Below are positions 6,650-12,593 of a stretch of 12,593 bases of DNA, piece by piece. The position numbers were made by a program, and so were the translations under genes. Location of the stretch: positions 1-12,593 of the forward strand of contig CAZWHQ010000075.1 of the NCBI GenBank assembly GCA_964633715.1, written 5' to 3'. How positions within the stretch are numbered: position 1 is the first letter of the stretch; every line of letters starts with the position of its first letter. The stretch comes from JAUWVG01 sp964633715 (GTDB taxonomy: Bacteria; Acidobacteriota; Aminicenantia; Aminicenantales; Aminicenantaceae). The notes below the pieces were generated by a model. That model saw only the letters and a program-made list of their open reading frames with translations. It made no database searches and had not been told where the DNA came from.

Positions 6650-7999
6650 ATGTTTTCACGAAGACAGTTTTTAGAACGGGTAATGGTAGGCAGCGGGGCA
6701 ACGATGGCCCTTTTAAAGACCGGGGCTCTGGCCAAAGCAGCAGAGGCGGTTGCAGAGATTGGTCCGGATACCACGCCCGAGGATCTTTCGGACCAAGAAT
6801 GGTTCTGGTCCCGAATCCAGAATGCATTCGAGCTGGACCGCTCGATCGTCCATCTCAACAGTGGCGGTGTTTCCGCCTCACCACGAATTGTACACAGTGC
6901 CTTTAAGCGTTACCTGGATTATTCTAATCAGGCTCCTTCTTACTACATGTGGAAGCATATCCGGGATAACATTGAAGGGGTTCGCATCAAACTGGCACGG
7001 CAATTCGAGTGTGACATAGAGGAGATCGCTATCACGCGCAATGCCAGCGAGAGCCTTGAAAACGCTCAGTTTGGATTGAACCTAAAGGAAGGAGATGAAG
7101 TCCTTTCAACCACCCAGGCATACGGCCGGATGCAGACGACATGGGACCAGATCGCCCGCCGGAACGGTATTTCCGTCAAGGAAGTAAAGATCCCGGTTCC
7201 TTTGATGAATCCAGATGAATATGTCAAGCGGATCGAAAAAGCGATCACTTCAAAAACTAAAGCCATCCTGGTCATGCATGTCATCAACCTTACTGGCCAG
7301 ATCACACCAGTTAAAAAAGTCAGCACTCTGGCCCATAAACTCGGCATCCCGGTCATCGCCGATGGGGCCCATTCCTTTTCCCATTTTCCCTTTACTGTCA
7401 AGGATCTAGATTGTGACTATTATGGAACGAGTCTTCACAAGTGGACGTATGCCCCTGTTGGCTGCGGGATGCTCTATGTCAGGAAAGACAGAATCAAGGA
7501 AACCTGGCCGCTGATGGCCGCACCTGCCAGCATGGACGATAACATCCGGAAATTCGAAAGTATTGGTACACATCCGGTCAATCCTATTGCCATCGCCGAA
7601 GCACTTGCCTTTAACGAAACCATGGGCATCGATCGGAAGGCCGCTCGGCTTCGCTACCTCCACATGCGCTGGATCAAACGCTTGAGATCCTACCCAAATG
7701 TTGAATTCAGGACCAACATAGATGATCCAACCCAGTGGGCCGGAATCATGAATGTCAATATCAAGGGTGTTGACAATGCCAAAATGTGCACCTGGATGCT
7801 GGACAAACACCGCATTTTTGTCATCCCTATCGGTCACGAAGAGTGCCGCGGAATACGAGTCACTCCCAATGTATACACACTGCTGTCAGAGATCGACCGT
7901 TTTGGAGATGCAATGGAACAAGTTGCCAAGGGCGAGGTCCCAGAACTTAGAACCGGAACACAGAGTCAGCCTGTCCCTCCATGGGACGTCTGTTATTAG
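6650..7999 (+). CDS. Tat-exported class V aminotransferase-fold PLP enzyme (isopenicillin-N-epimerase-like)
   Basis: A 449-residue fold-type I PLP enzyme. The N-terminus has SRRQFL (residues 3-8), a near-consensus twin-arginine motif. A hydrophobic region and an Ala-rich cleavage zone (ALAKAAEA, about 26-33) follow. In the catalytic domain TRNASES (129-135) matches the phosphate-side TxNATE motif. Asp238 in ADGAHS should hold the pyridine nitrogen, with His241 beside it. Lys264 in SLHKW is the Schiff-base lysine. The layout and length match the class V subgroup annotated as isopenicillin N epimerase-like (CefD-like). Members include epimerases, lyases and desulfurases, so the reaction cannot be fixed. 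Tat export fits a protein that must bind PLP in the cytoplasm before crossing the membrane. The start is supported by AAGGAGGG 6 bp upstream. Confidence 0.9.
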   Translation: MFSRRQFLERVMVGSGATMALLKTGALAKAAEAVAEIGPDTTPEDLSDQEWFWSRIQNAFELDRSIVHLNSGGVSASPRIVHSAFKRYLDYSNQAPSYYMWKHIRDNIEGVRIKLARQFECDIEEIAITRNASESLENAQFGLNLKEGDEVLSTTQAYGRMQTTWDQIARRNGISVKEVKIPVPLMNPDEYVKRIEKAITSKTKAILVMHVINLTGQITPVKKVSTLAHKLGIPVIADGAHSFSHFPFTVKDLDCDYYGTSLHKWTYAPVGCGMLYVRKDRIKETWPLMAAPASMDDNIRKFESIGTHPVNPIAIAEALAFNETMGIDRKAARLRYLHMRWIKRLRSYPNVEFRTNIDDPTQWAGIMNVNIKGVDNAKMCTWMLDKHRIFVIPIGHEECRGIRVTPNVYTLLSEIDRFGDAMEQVAKGEVPELRTGTQSQPVPPWDVCY

Positions 8000-8004
8000 A
8001 TTGG

Positions 8005-8023
8005 AATTCTTAAAATGAGAATT
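8005..8023 (+). other. Small hairpin just after the aminotransferase stop codon
   Basis: AATTCT (8005-8010) can pair with AGAATT (8018-8023) around a 7-nt loop, five bases after the TAG stop. The stem is AT-rich and no T-tract follows. It is at most a weak pausing or 3'-end element. Confidence 0.3.
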
Positions 8024-8081
8024 TTCCTGATTTCAATTCGTCTATAATAATAGGAAGGAAATCCTTTAAAGGCTCCCACTT

Positions 8082-8169
8082 TGCTGTCCCTGTAGAAAAG
8101 CCCTTCCCCAGGGTTGAGATGCCAAGGCTCAAGAAAATTCTCCAGGGACAGCATTTATTTTATTTGTTC
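8082..8169 (+). terminator. Long inverted repeat with branched interior and T-rich tail
   Basis: TGCTGTCCCTG (8082-8092) is perfectly complementary to CAGGGACAGCA (8143-8153). After one mismatch the stem continues with AGAA (8094-8097) against TTCT (8138-8141). Inside, CCCT/AGGG (8101-8104/8110-8113) and TTGAG/CTCAA (8114-8118/8128-8132) can form two side hairpins, giving a three-way junction. The plus strand then reads T-rich from 8154 to 8169. The position between convergent genes suggests a transcription terminator for the aminotransferase message. A classical intrinsic terminator is a single short stem, so a structured non-coding RNA or a small repeat element is an alternative. Confidence 0.55.
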
Positions 8170-8172
8170 TAT

Positions 8173-8233
8173 GTCAATCCCATGAGTATCCAGCAGGATT
8201 CCAGGACATGCGGAGGGATTGACCTTCCGTCAA
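8173..8233. other. Second inverted repeat with competing hairpin at the 3' end of the racemase-family gene
   Basis: GTCAATCCC (8173-8181) is perfectly complementary to GGGATTGAC (8215-8223). Inside lie ATCC/GGAT (8188-8191/8196-8199) and TCC/GGA (8200-8202/8212-8214). TTGAC (8219-8223) can instead pair with GTCAA (8229-8233) just beyond, directly against the racemase-family stop codon (8234-8236). The two folds share bases and exclude each other. On the minus strand this is the 3' untranslated region of the racemase-family gene. No T-tract follows on that strand, so termination by it is uncertain. Confidence 0.5.
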
Positions 8234-9265
8234 TTATTCGATATTCGGCCAGGTATCGGCCACTCTATACCCGCCCGGCCAGGGATCCCTTGAATCTAGC
8301 ATATGTTGATGGGTTCCGGTGATCCAGGCCCGTCCGGAGACACTCGGAATAACGGCATCCAACTCCCCCACCTTGGTTTCCGATTCCAGGCGGCAGTGGA
8401 ATCGGGAGCCGATTATAGATTCCCCGATGTAGGTGTCCCCCACCTTCATGATCCCCTTTTTCCCTAACACAGCAATCCGGGCGGAACATCCTGTACCTGT
8501 CGGACACCGGTCCAGTTTTCCAGGCCGGACCGTTACGGCGTTACGGCCGAGAAATACTCCTTTTTCCTTAACTAGGGGCAGAGCTATCTGACAAAATGAT
8601 ATATGTGATAGGTCAGGATTTTCAGGATGAGAAAAACTCAACTGTTCATTGGCCGCCTTTGTTATCTTCATCCCGACCTTGACCAAATCCAATGCCTCAT
8701 CGGGTGAGATGGAAAAACCCAAAGTCACGGCATCCACAATGACAAAACTGTCTCCTCCGTAAGCGGTGTCTACAGTCAGAGTCCCGATCCCCTCCACTTC
8801 AAGATTCACATCCATCCTATGGGCAAAGGATGGGACATTGTGGATCGTCATCCGCTCCACCTTTCCATCCTTACAGGAGGCGATCGCCTTTATCAATCCT
8901 CCCGGAGCTTCGAGTGTCAGTCTCGTCTTTGGTTCCTCCATTGGAAGGATTCCGGTTTCCAGCAATACGGTGGAGACACAGATGCTGTTGGACCCGGACA
9001 TGGGCGGGGTATCTTCCGGTTCCATAATTATAAAACCCATCTGGGCAAAAGGATTTTTGGCTGGGACCAAAAGATTTACATGCCGGAAGACTCCACCCCG
9101 TGGTTCATTCAACATAAAATTACGGAGTGTCTGATCCTCGGCGATCCAGCGCGACTGATCCCAAAGTGTCTCACCCGGAGGCACAGGCACCCCTCCCACG
9201 ATGACATCGCCCACTTCGCCTTCAGCGTGACAGCTGACAGTGTGGATTATTTGTTTGGTTTGCAT
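8234..9265 (-). CDS. Proline racemase / hydroxyproline epimerase family protein with atypical active site
   Basis: A 343-residue cytoplasmic protein of the proline racemase superfamily (PF05544-type). It covers the family from the N-terminal strand with HAEGEVGDV (13-21) to the closing segment GRAWITGTHQHMLD and GGYRVADTWP. Family members invert proline or 4-hydroxyproline with two cysteines, or dehydrate trans-3-hydroxyproline with a Cys/Thr pair. The first site, usually MCGH, reads MSGSN here with Ser90 in place of Cys. The second, usually DRSPCGTG, reads DRCPTGTGC (252-260), with Thr256 in place of Cys and cysteines at 254 and 260. GGDSFVIVD (170-178) and the SFSHPENP region are intact, so this is not a decayed gene. 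The start has GGAGG 9 bp before the ATG. The substrate is therefore open: a proline or hydroxyproline derivative is likely, but the reaction may not be racemisation. Confidence 0.88.
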   Translation of the reverse strand: MQTKQIIHTVSCHAEGEVGDVIVGGVPVPPGETLWDQSRWIAEDQTLRNFMLNEPRGGVFRHVNLLVPAKNPFAQMGFIIMEPEDTPPMSGSNSICVSTVLLETGILPMEEPKTRLTLEAPGGLIKAIASCKDGKVERMTIHNVPSFAHRMDVNLEVEGIGTLTVDTAYGGDSFVIVDAVTLGFSISPDEALDLVKVGMKITKAANEQLSFSHPENPDLSHISFCQIALPLVKEKGVFLGRNAVTVRPGKLDRCPTGTGCSARIAVLGKKGIMKVGDTYIGESIIGSRFHCRLESETKVGELDAVIPSVSGRAWITGTHQHMLDSRDPWPGGYRVADTWPNIE

Positions 9266-9309
9266 AGAGTAAGGCCTCCATTTTGTAAGCGTATCTTCAC
9301 TCCCAATAT

Positions 9310-9337
9310 TTTATATCAGGTTATCCCAAATCCCCAA
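9310..9337 (-). promoter_or_regulatory. Possible promoter of the racemase-family gene
   Basis: Read on the minus strand, TTGGGG (9332-9337) and TATAAA (9310-9315) are 16 bp apart. The -10 is good and the -35 matches only in its TTG. It would start transcription about 40 bp before the ATG at 9265, leaving room for the GGAGG ribosome site. Confidence 0.35.
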
Positions 9338-9377
9338 GAAAAAACATATAAAAAATGTAGATGAATACACTTGTCCT

Positions 9378-9402
9378 GCCCCTTCAAGGGGCCAATCCTT
9401 GA
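9378..9402. promoter_or_regulatory. Palindrome with overlapping alternative stem between divergent genes
   Basis: GCCCCTTCAAGGGGC (9378-9392) is a perfect 7+1+7 palindrome. TCAAGG (9384-9389) can alternatively pair with CCTTGA (9397-9402). It sits between the two predicted divergent promoters, where neither is expected to transcribe it, so an operator site is as likely as an RNA hairpin. The rest of 9266-9553 (288 bp) shows no gene. Confidence 0.4.
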
Positions 9403-9485
9403 GCTAGACTTTTGATCTCTGAACCTGTCAAATTTTACTTTAAAACCTAGTTCCGATTTTTTAAATTAAAATGGCCATCATATCA

Positions 9486-9513
9486 TTGACCTCATCGTTG
9501 TGTTTGTTATACT
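9486..9513 (+). promoter_or_regulatory. Sigma-70-type promoter with extended -10 upstream of the PQQ-like gene
   Basis: TTGACC (9486-9491) and TATACT (9508-9513) are 16 bp apart. TGT directly before the -10 gives an extended -10 motif. Transcription should start near 9520, about 35 bp before the ATG at 9554. This is the best promoter match in the window and could drive both the PQQ-like gene and the following aminopeptidase gene. Confidence 0.6.
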
Positions 9514-9553
9514 TTCTTTGAGGATTTTGGTGATGAAAATTAAGGAGGTCTTT

Positions 9554-10936
9554 ATGGTGAAACCCTTACGGCGGCGGCAATGTCTTTTTATACCAGCCCA
9601 TCGATTCACTCTAGGTTGGCTTGCTGTTGTCGTGATTTCTGCAGCACTCATCACCTTTCCCGAGATTAAGGCAGCCACATCAAACAACACCCAAGCCAAG
9701 GAATCTTCCAATCCTTCCGTAAGCATGATTGTGCCCGGAGGAGAGGCGATGAAGTATTGGTCTCGCTGGCGTGGTCCCTCTGGACAAGGAATAGTCGAGG
9801 ATAAAGGCTATCCCGACGTATGGTCTGGAACGGAGAATGTCATTTGGAAGGTCGAGGTGCCAGGGAGGGGCCATTCCTCGCCGATTGTATGGGGGGACCG
9901 GATTTTCCTCACAACCGCCTCCCAAGATGGCTCGAACCGGTCGATTATCTGTTACAGGCGCTCCGACGGTGAACTTCTCTGGCAGACGCCGCTTACCCAG
10001 GAGAAGACAGAACGCCTCCACATGAAGAACAGTTACGCATCAGCGACTGTTTCAACCGACGGGAGGCGTGTTTATGCCTACTTCGGAAATGCTGGTTTAT
10101 TGGCGGTTGATTTCGACGGCAAAGTGCTCTGGAAAGTCAGTTTTGGTGAGATTGATCTCTATCACGGCCCGGGAGGAACGCCACTGCTCTACAAGGACAG
10201 GCTGATCTTGCTGCAGGAACAAAGGACGTGGAGCAGGAGCGATCCCAGCAATTCTGGATTCATCGTTGCAATCGATAAGGAAACAGGCCAGGAGCTCTGG
10301 CGCATGAACCGGAGTCCGCGTCCTGGATGGGGAACACCAATAGCCGTGCAGGTAAGCGACCGTGTCGAGATCATAGTCAGCAGCAGCCGCCGTATCGAGG
10401 CCTTCGATCCTCAGACTGGTGACACACTTTGGTTTTGCAGCGGCAACACGACTGAGGTGATTCCGACACCTGTAGTAGGGCATGGCCTGATCTACTGCAG
10501 TTCGGGCCGCAGAGGGCCTACCATTGTGGTTCGTCCGGGTGGAACGGGTGACGTAACTTCCACACACATCGCATGGAAAATCCCTGAGGATTCACCATTT
10601 GTCCCCTCCCCCTTATTGCTCGGCGATTACCTTTACACCATTAACGACATGTTAAGCGTGGCCTCATGTCATCACGCCAAGACCGGTGAACTCATCGGTC
10701 AGCTGAAGCTGGGCCGTCCCGCAAGGGAAAGCTTTTCGGCTTCGCCAATCGCCGTGGGCGGGAAGATCTTTTTTACCAACGACGATGGAGAGACTTTTGT
10801 GCTCAATCCTGCACCAGATTTCAAGTTGCAACATGTCAATCGATTAGGCGAGCAAACTCTGGCCAGCCCTGCACTGGTAGACGGACGGTGGTACTACCGC
10901 ACCGCAGGACATCTCATTTGTATCGGGAATGAATAA
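9554..10936 (+). CDS. Secreted PQQ-like (PQQ_2) beta-propeller protein
   Basis: A 460-residue exported beta-propeller. I place the start at the ATG at 9554, with AAGGAGGT (9542-9549) just upstream. The longer frame from a GTG at 9500 would overlap the promoter. The N-terminus MVKPLRRRQ, a hydrophobic core (LGWLAVVVISAALITF) and IKAATS form a signal peptide. There is no lipobox cysteine, so it is unlikely to be a BamB lipoprotein despite the fold. Blade repeats of the PQQ_2 type are visible: VIWKVEVPGRGHSSPIVWG, GELLWQTPL, GKVLWKVSF, GQELWRM, GDTLWFCSG and IAWKIPED, each with the G-x-x-LW strand end. Such propellers often occur as periplasmic quinoprotein-like scaffolds of unknown function; catalytic residues of PQQ dehydrogenases cannot be claimed. 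The next gene lies 81 bp downstream on the same strand. Confidence 0.85.
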   Translation: MVKPLRRRQCLFIPAHRFTLGWLAVVVISAALITFPEIKAATSNNTQAKESSNPSVSMIVPGGEAMKYWSRWRGPSGQGIVEDKGYPDVWSGTENVIWKVEVPGRGHSSPIVWGDRIFLTTASQDGSNRSIICYRRSDGELLWQTPLTQEKTERLHMKNSYASATVSTDGRRVYAYFGNAGLLAVDFDGKVLWKVSFGEIDLYHGPGGTPLLYKDRLILLQEQRTWSRSDPSNSGFIVAIDKETGQELWRMNRSPRPGWGTPIAVQVSDRVEIIVSSSRRIEAFDPQTGDTLWFCSGNTTEVIPTPVVGHGLIYCSSGRRGPTIVVRPGGTGDVTSTHIAWKIPEDSPFVPSPLLLGDYLYTINDMLSVASCHHAKTGELIGQLKLGRPARESFSASPIAVGGKIFFTNDDGETFVLNPAPDFKLQHVNRLGEQTLASPALVDGRWYYRTAGHLICIGNE

Positions 10937-11017
10937 CAATCACCACTACTATGAAACTATAGATAACGTGACGCCCAGTGAAAACACAAACACTCTGGGT
11001 ATTAAAGGAGCCATACT

Positions 11018-12400
11018 ATGTTTGAAACAGCAACTTACGTCGGGCGCCGGAAGCGCCTCCACAGCCAGATCAACTCAGGCCTTCTCCTATTCTTGGGAAA
11101 TGATGAAAGTCCTATGAATTATGCAGACAATCCCTTCCACTATCGCCAGGACAGCACATTTTTGTATTTCTTCGGATTGAATTTTGCAGGATTAGCGGGA
11201 GTGATCGATATTGATACCGGAGAAGATATCCTCTTCGGAAATGACCTGACTGTTGAAGACATCGTCTGGATGGGTACGCAGCCCTCACTGGCAGAAAGAT
11301 GCCAGAAAGTAGGGATTCAAAATGTACGTCCACTTGAAAAATTAAAGGCCTATCTTACTGAAGCAGAGCAGAAGGGACAAAAGGTCCATTTCCTTCCTCC
11401 TTACCGGGCAAAGCACACCCTGAAGCTGTATGAATTACTTGGAACTATTCCTGCTGAAACAGCACAATCCGCATCCTTAGAATTCATCATGGCCGTTATC
11501 GAACAGCGAAATACTAAATCCAAGGAGGAGATCGAGGAGATAGAACGGGCAGTGGACATCACAGCCGACATGCATATTACCGCGATAAAGATGGCCCGAC
11601 CAGGGATTACCGAAGCCAGGATCGCAGCTGCGGTACACGAGGTGGCATTAGCTGCAGGGGGAAACCTGGCCTTTCCTATTATAGCGACTGTCCACGGGGA
11701 AACACTTCACAACCACTATCACGGCCATGTACTCAAGAGCGGCGACATGTTCCTCCTCGATGCAGGGGCTGAAACAGCGATGGGATATGGGGGGGATCTC
11801 TCCAGCACCATGCCTGTGGATTCCCGATTTACCGATAGGCAGCGCGAGATCTACCAGATCGCACTCGATGCCCATGAAGCGGCTATCGCCAAACTCAACC
11901 CGGGGATCTCCTTCAAGGATGTCCACATCTCAGCCTGCCGTGCACTGGCGGAGGGACTCAAAGACATGGGATTCATGCGCGGAGATGTGGATGAGGCTGT
12001 CGCGGCTGGAGCCCACGCCCTCTTTTTTCCCTGCGGGACTGGCCACATGATGGGCCTGGATATCCACGACATGGAAAACCTCGGGGAAAAATATGTGGGT
12101 TATGCGGGAAAGGAAAAGAGCACACAGTTCGGACTGAAATCACTGCGCTTGGCCCGCAAGCTGGAGCCTGGTTTTGTGTTCACTATCGAACCGGGGATCT
12201 ATTTTATCCCCGAACTCATCGATATGTGGAAAGCAGAAGGGCGGCACACGGATTTCATCGATTACAACAAGGTGGAGTCCTACAAAGACTTTGGAGGGCT
12301 CCGCAATGAAGAAAATTTTGTAATCACAAAAAATGGATGCCGCCTCCTGGGAAAACCCATCCCAAAAACCATTGAAGATGTTGAAGCTATGACACCATAA
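11018..12400 (+). CDS. pepP: M24B Xaa-Pro aminopeptidase (aminopeptidase P)
   Basis: A 460-residue cytoplasmic metallopeptidase that releases the N-terminal residue from peptides with proline in second place. The N-terminal AMP_N domain (about 1-135) includes FHYRQDSTFLYFFGLNF, close to the usual FRQDSxFxYxTG motif. The C-terminal pita-bread domain (about 170-440) has the five dinuclear-metal ligands: Asp248 (LLDAG), Asp260 (GGDLS), His343 (GTGHMMG), Glu391 (TIEPG) and Glu431 (RNEEN). HNHYHGH (231-237) holds the active-site histidine. Length is near that of E. coli PepP (441 residues). There is no signal peptide. AAAGGAG (11004-11010) lies 7 bp before the ATG. It probably shares the transcript of the PQQ-like gene. 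It would finish proline-containing peptides made by the exported proteases, an inference from context. Confidence 0.92.
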   Translation: MFETATYVGRRKRLHSQINSGLLLFLGNDESPMNYADNPFHYRQDSTFLYFFGLNFAGLAGVIDIDTGEDILFGNDLTVEDIVWMGTQPSLAERCQKVGIQNVRPLEKLKAYLTEAEQKGQKVHFLPPYRAKHTLKLYELLGTIPAETAQSASLEFIMAVIEQRNTKSKEEIEEIERAVDITADMHITAIKMARPGITEARIAAAVHEVALAAGGNLAFPIIATVHGETLHNHYHGHVLKSGDMFLLDAGAETAMGYGGDLSSTMPVDSRFTDRQREIYQIALDAHEAAIAKLNPGISFKDVHISACRALAEGLKDMGFMRGDVDEAVAAGAHALFFPCGTGHMMGLDIHDMENLGEKYVGYAGKEKSTQFGLKSLRLARKLEPGFVFTIEPGIYFIPELIDMWKAEGRHTDFIDYNKVESYKDFGGLRNEENFVITKNGCRLLGKPIPKTIEDVEAMTP

Positions 12401-12419
12401 TCCAATAAAACCGGATTAT
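12397..12419. terminator. Possible bidirectional hairpin between convergent genes
   Basis: ATAATCC (12397-12403) pairs with GGATTAT (12413-12419) around a 9-nt loop. It overlaps the aminopeptidase stop codon, and the stop codon of the minus-strand gene (12423-12425) lies just beyond it. The stem is AT-rich and has no T-tract on either strand, so terminator strength is doubtful; the position between two facing stop codons is the main argument. Confidence 0.35.
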
Positions 12420-12422
12420 AAA

Positions 12423-12593
12423 TCAGATGAGCTTTGCGGTGCCCCTCCCCAAAATATTTACCTTCGATTTTGCCCAAATCAGGGAGACCGTTCCCGAAAT
12501 TACAGAAGAGATAGAAGCTCCCCAGAATACTCCGTTTAGCTGAAAAAAATGAGATAAAATCCAAGCCAGTGGGATATATAAAAAAAGCATTCT
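12423..12593 (-). CDS. C-terminal end of a MATE-type multidrug exporter (partial, runs off right edge)
   Basis: The minus strand is open from the window edge for 56 codons to a TGA at 12423-12425. The read includes MLFLYIPLAWIL, then FQLNGVFWGASIS, then GTVSLIWAKSKV. The order is a hydrophobic helix, a short loop with G-V-F-W-G-A-S-I-S, a second helix ending in LIW, and a basic tail. This matches the last two transmembrane helices of MATE/NorM-type exporters, which end in a similar GxWxAxPxS and LIW pattern. It converges on the aminopeptidase gene with 22 bp between the stop codons. Only the last tenth or so of such a protein is visible, so the assignment rests on pattern recall. It has no internal start and would be missed by a search for complete open frames. 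Confidence 0.55.
   Translation of the reverse strand, partial: RMLFLYIPLAWILSHFFQLNGVFWGASISSVISGTVSLIWAKSKVNILGRGTAKLI

Noticed and set aside
7406..7837. Minus-strand 143-codon frame within the aminotransferase gene
   Set aside because: It is an antisense shadow of a gene with intact PLP motifs and shows no protein features of its own.
8082..8153. A tRNA-like cloverleaf in the branched inverted repeat
   Set aside because: There is no CCA-end acceptor geometry, no T-loop GTTCRA motif and no plausible anticodon loop; three stems alone are not enough.
8119..8322. Plus-strand 67-codon frame in the convergent spacer
   Set aside because: It starts inside the branched inverted repeat, runs antisense into the conserved racemase-family C-terminus and lacks a ribosome binding site.
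9554..10936. Naming the PQQ-like protein BamB
   Set aside because: It has the propeller fold but no lipobox cysteine and no link to Bam or other typical bamB neighbours.
12280..12564. Minus-strand 94-codon frame at the right end
   Set aside because: It overlaps the conserved C-terminus of the aminopeptidase in antisense. The neighbouring frame gives the far better MATE-like reading.

Overview
The window looks like a scaffold from a draft or metagenome-derived genome of a Gram-negative, peptide-degrading bacterium. Two runs of exactly 100 N (1633-1732 and 3339-3438) are scaffold placeholders. The gene mix is exported metalloproteases, a Tat-exported PLP enzyme, a proline-racemase-family protein, a PQQ-type propeller, an Xaa-Pro aminopeptidase and a PilX-like pseudopilin. 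Together with moderate GC this recalls Aminicenantes/Acidobacteriota-type genomes, but that is a low-confidence inference; nothing here fixes the taxon.

Left part (114-3338, minus strand): a tight three-gene operon. It encodes a secreted partner protein (5' end lost in gap 2), a large secreted matrixin-type metalloprotease with BACON-like, three Ig-like and one fibronectin-III domain, and a small predicted outer-membrane beta-barrel. The first two genes overlap by 17 bp and the last two are 22 bp apart. Divergent from this operon, a PilX-like type IV pilus minor pseudopilin (plus strand, 5' end also lost in gap 2) carries a C-terminal repeat of Ser-Asn turns.

Middle (4767-7999, plus strand): a secreted M14 zinc carboxypeptidase, then a class V aminotransferase-fold (isopenicillin-N-epimerase-like) enzyme with a strong Tat signal. 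The aminotransferase converges on a minus-strand proline racemase family gene (8234-9265). The 234-bp space between them is packed with inverted repeats that can form two branched structures.

Right part (9554-12400, plus strand): after a divergent control region with a good sigma-70 promoter come a secreted PQQ-like beta-propeller protein and a cytoplasmic M24 Xaa-Pro aminopeptidase. At the right edge, a minus-strand fragment reads as the C-terminus of a MATE-type multidrug exporter.

Taken together, the peptidases could form a chain: outside endoprotease, outside carboxypeptidase, inside Xaa-Pro peptidase. The proline-racemase-family enzyme would then act on proline-like products. This suggests scavenging of proline-rich, perhaps collagen-like, protein, which is an inference from neighbourhood only. 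No mobile elements, CRISPR arrays, rRNA or tRNA genes were seen.
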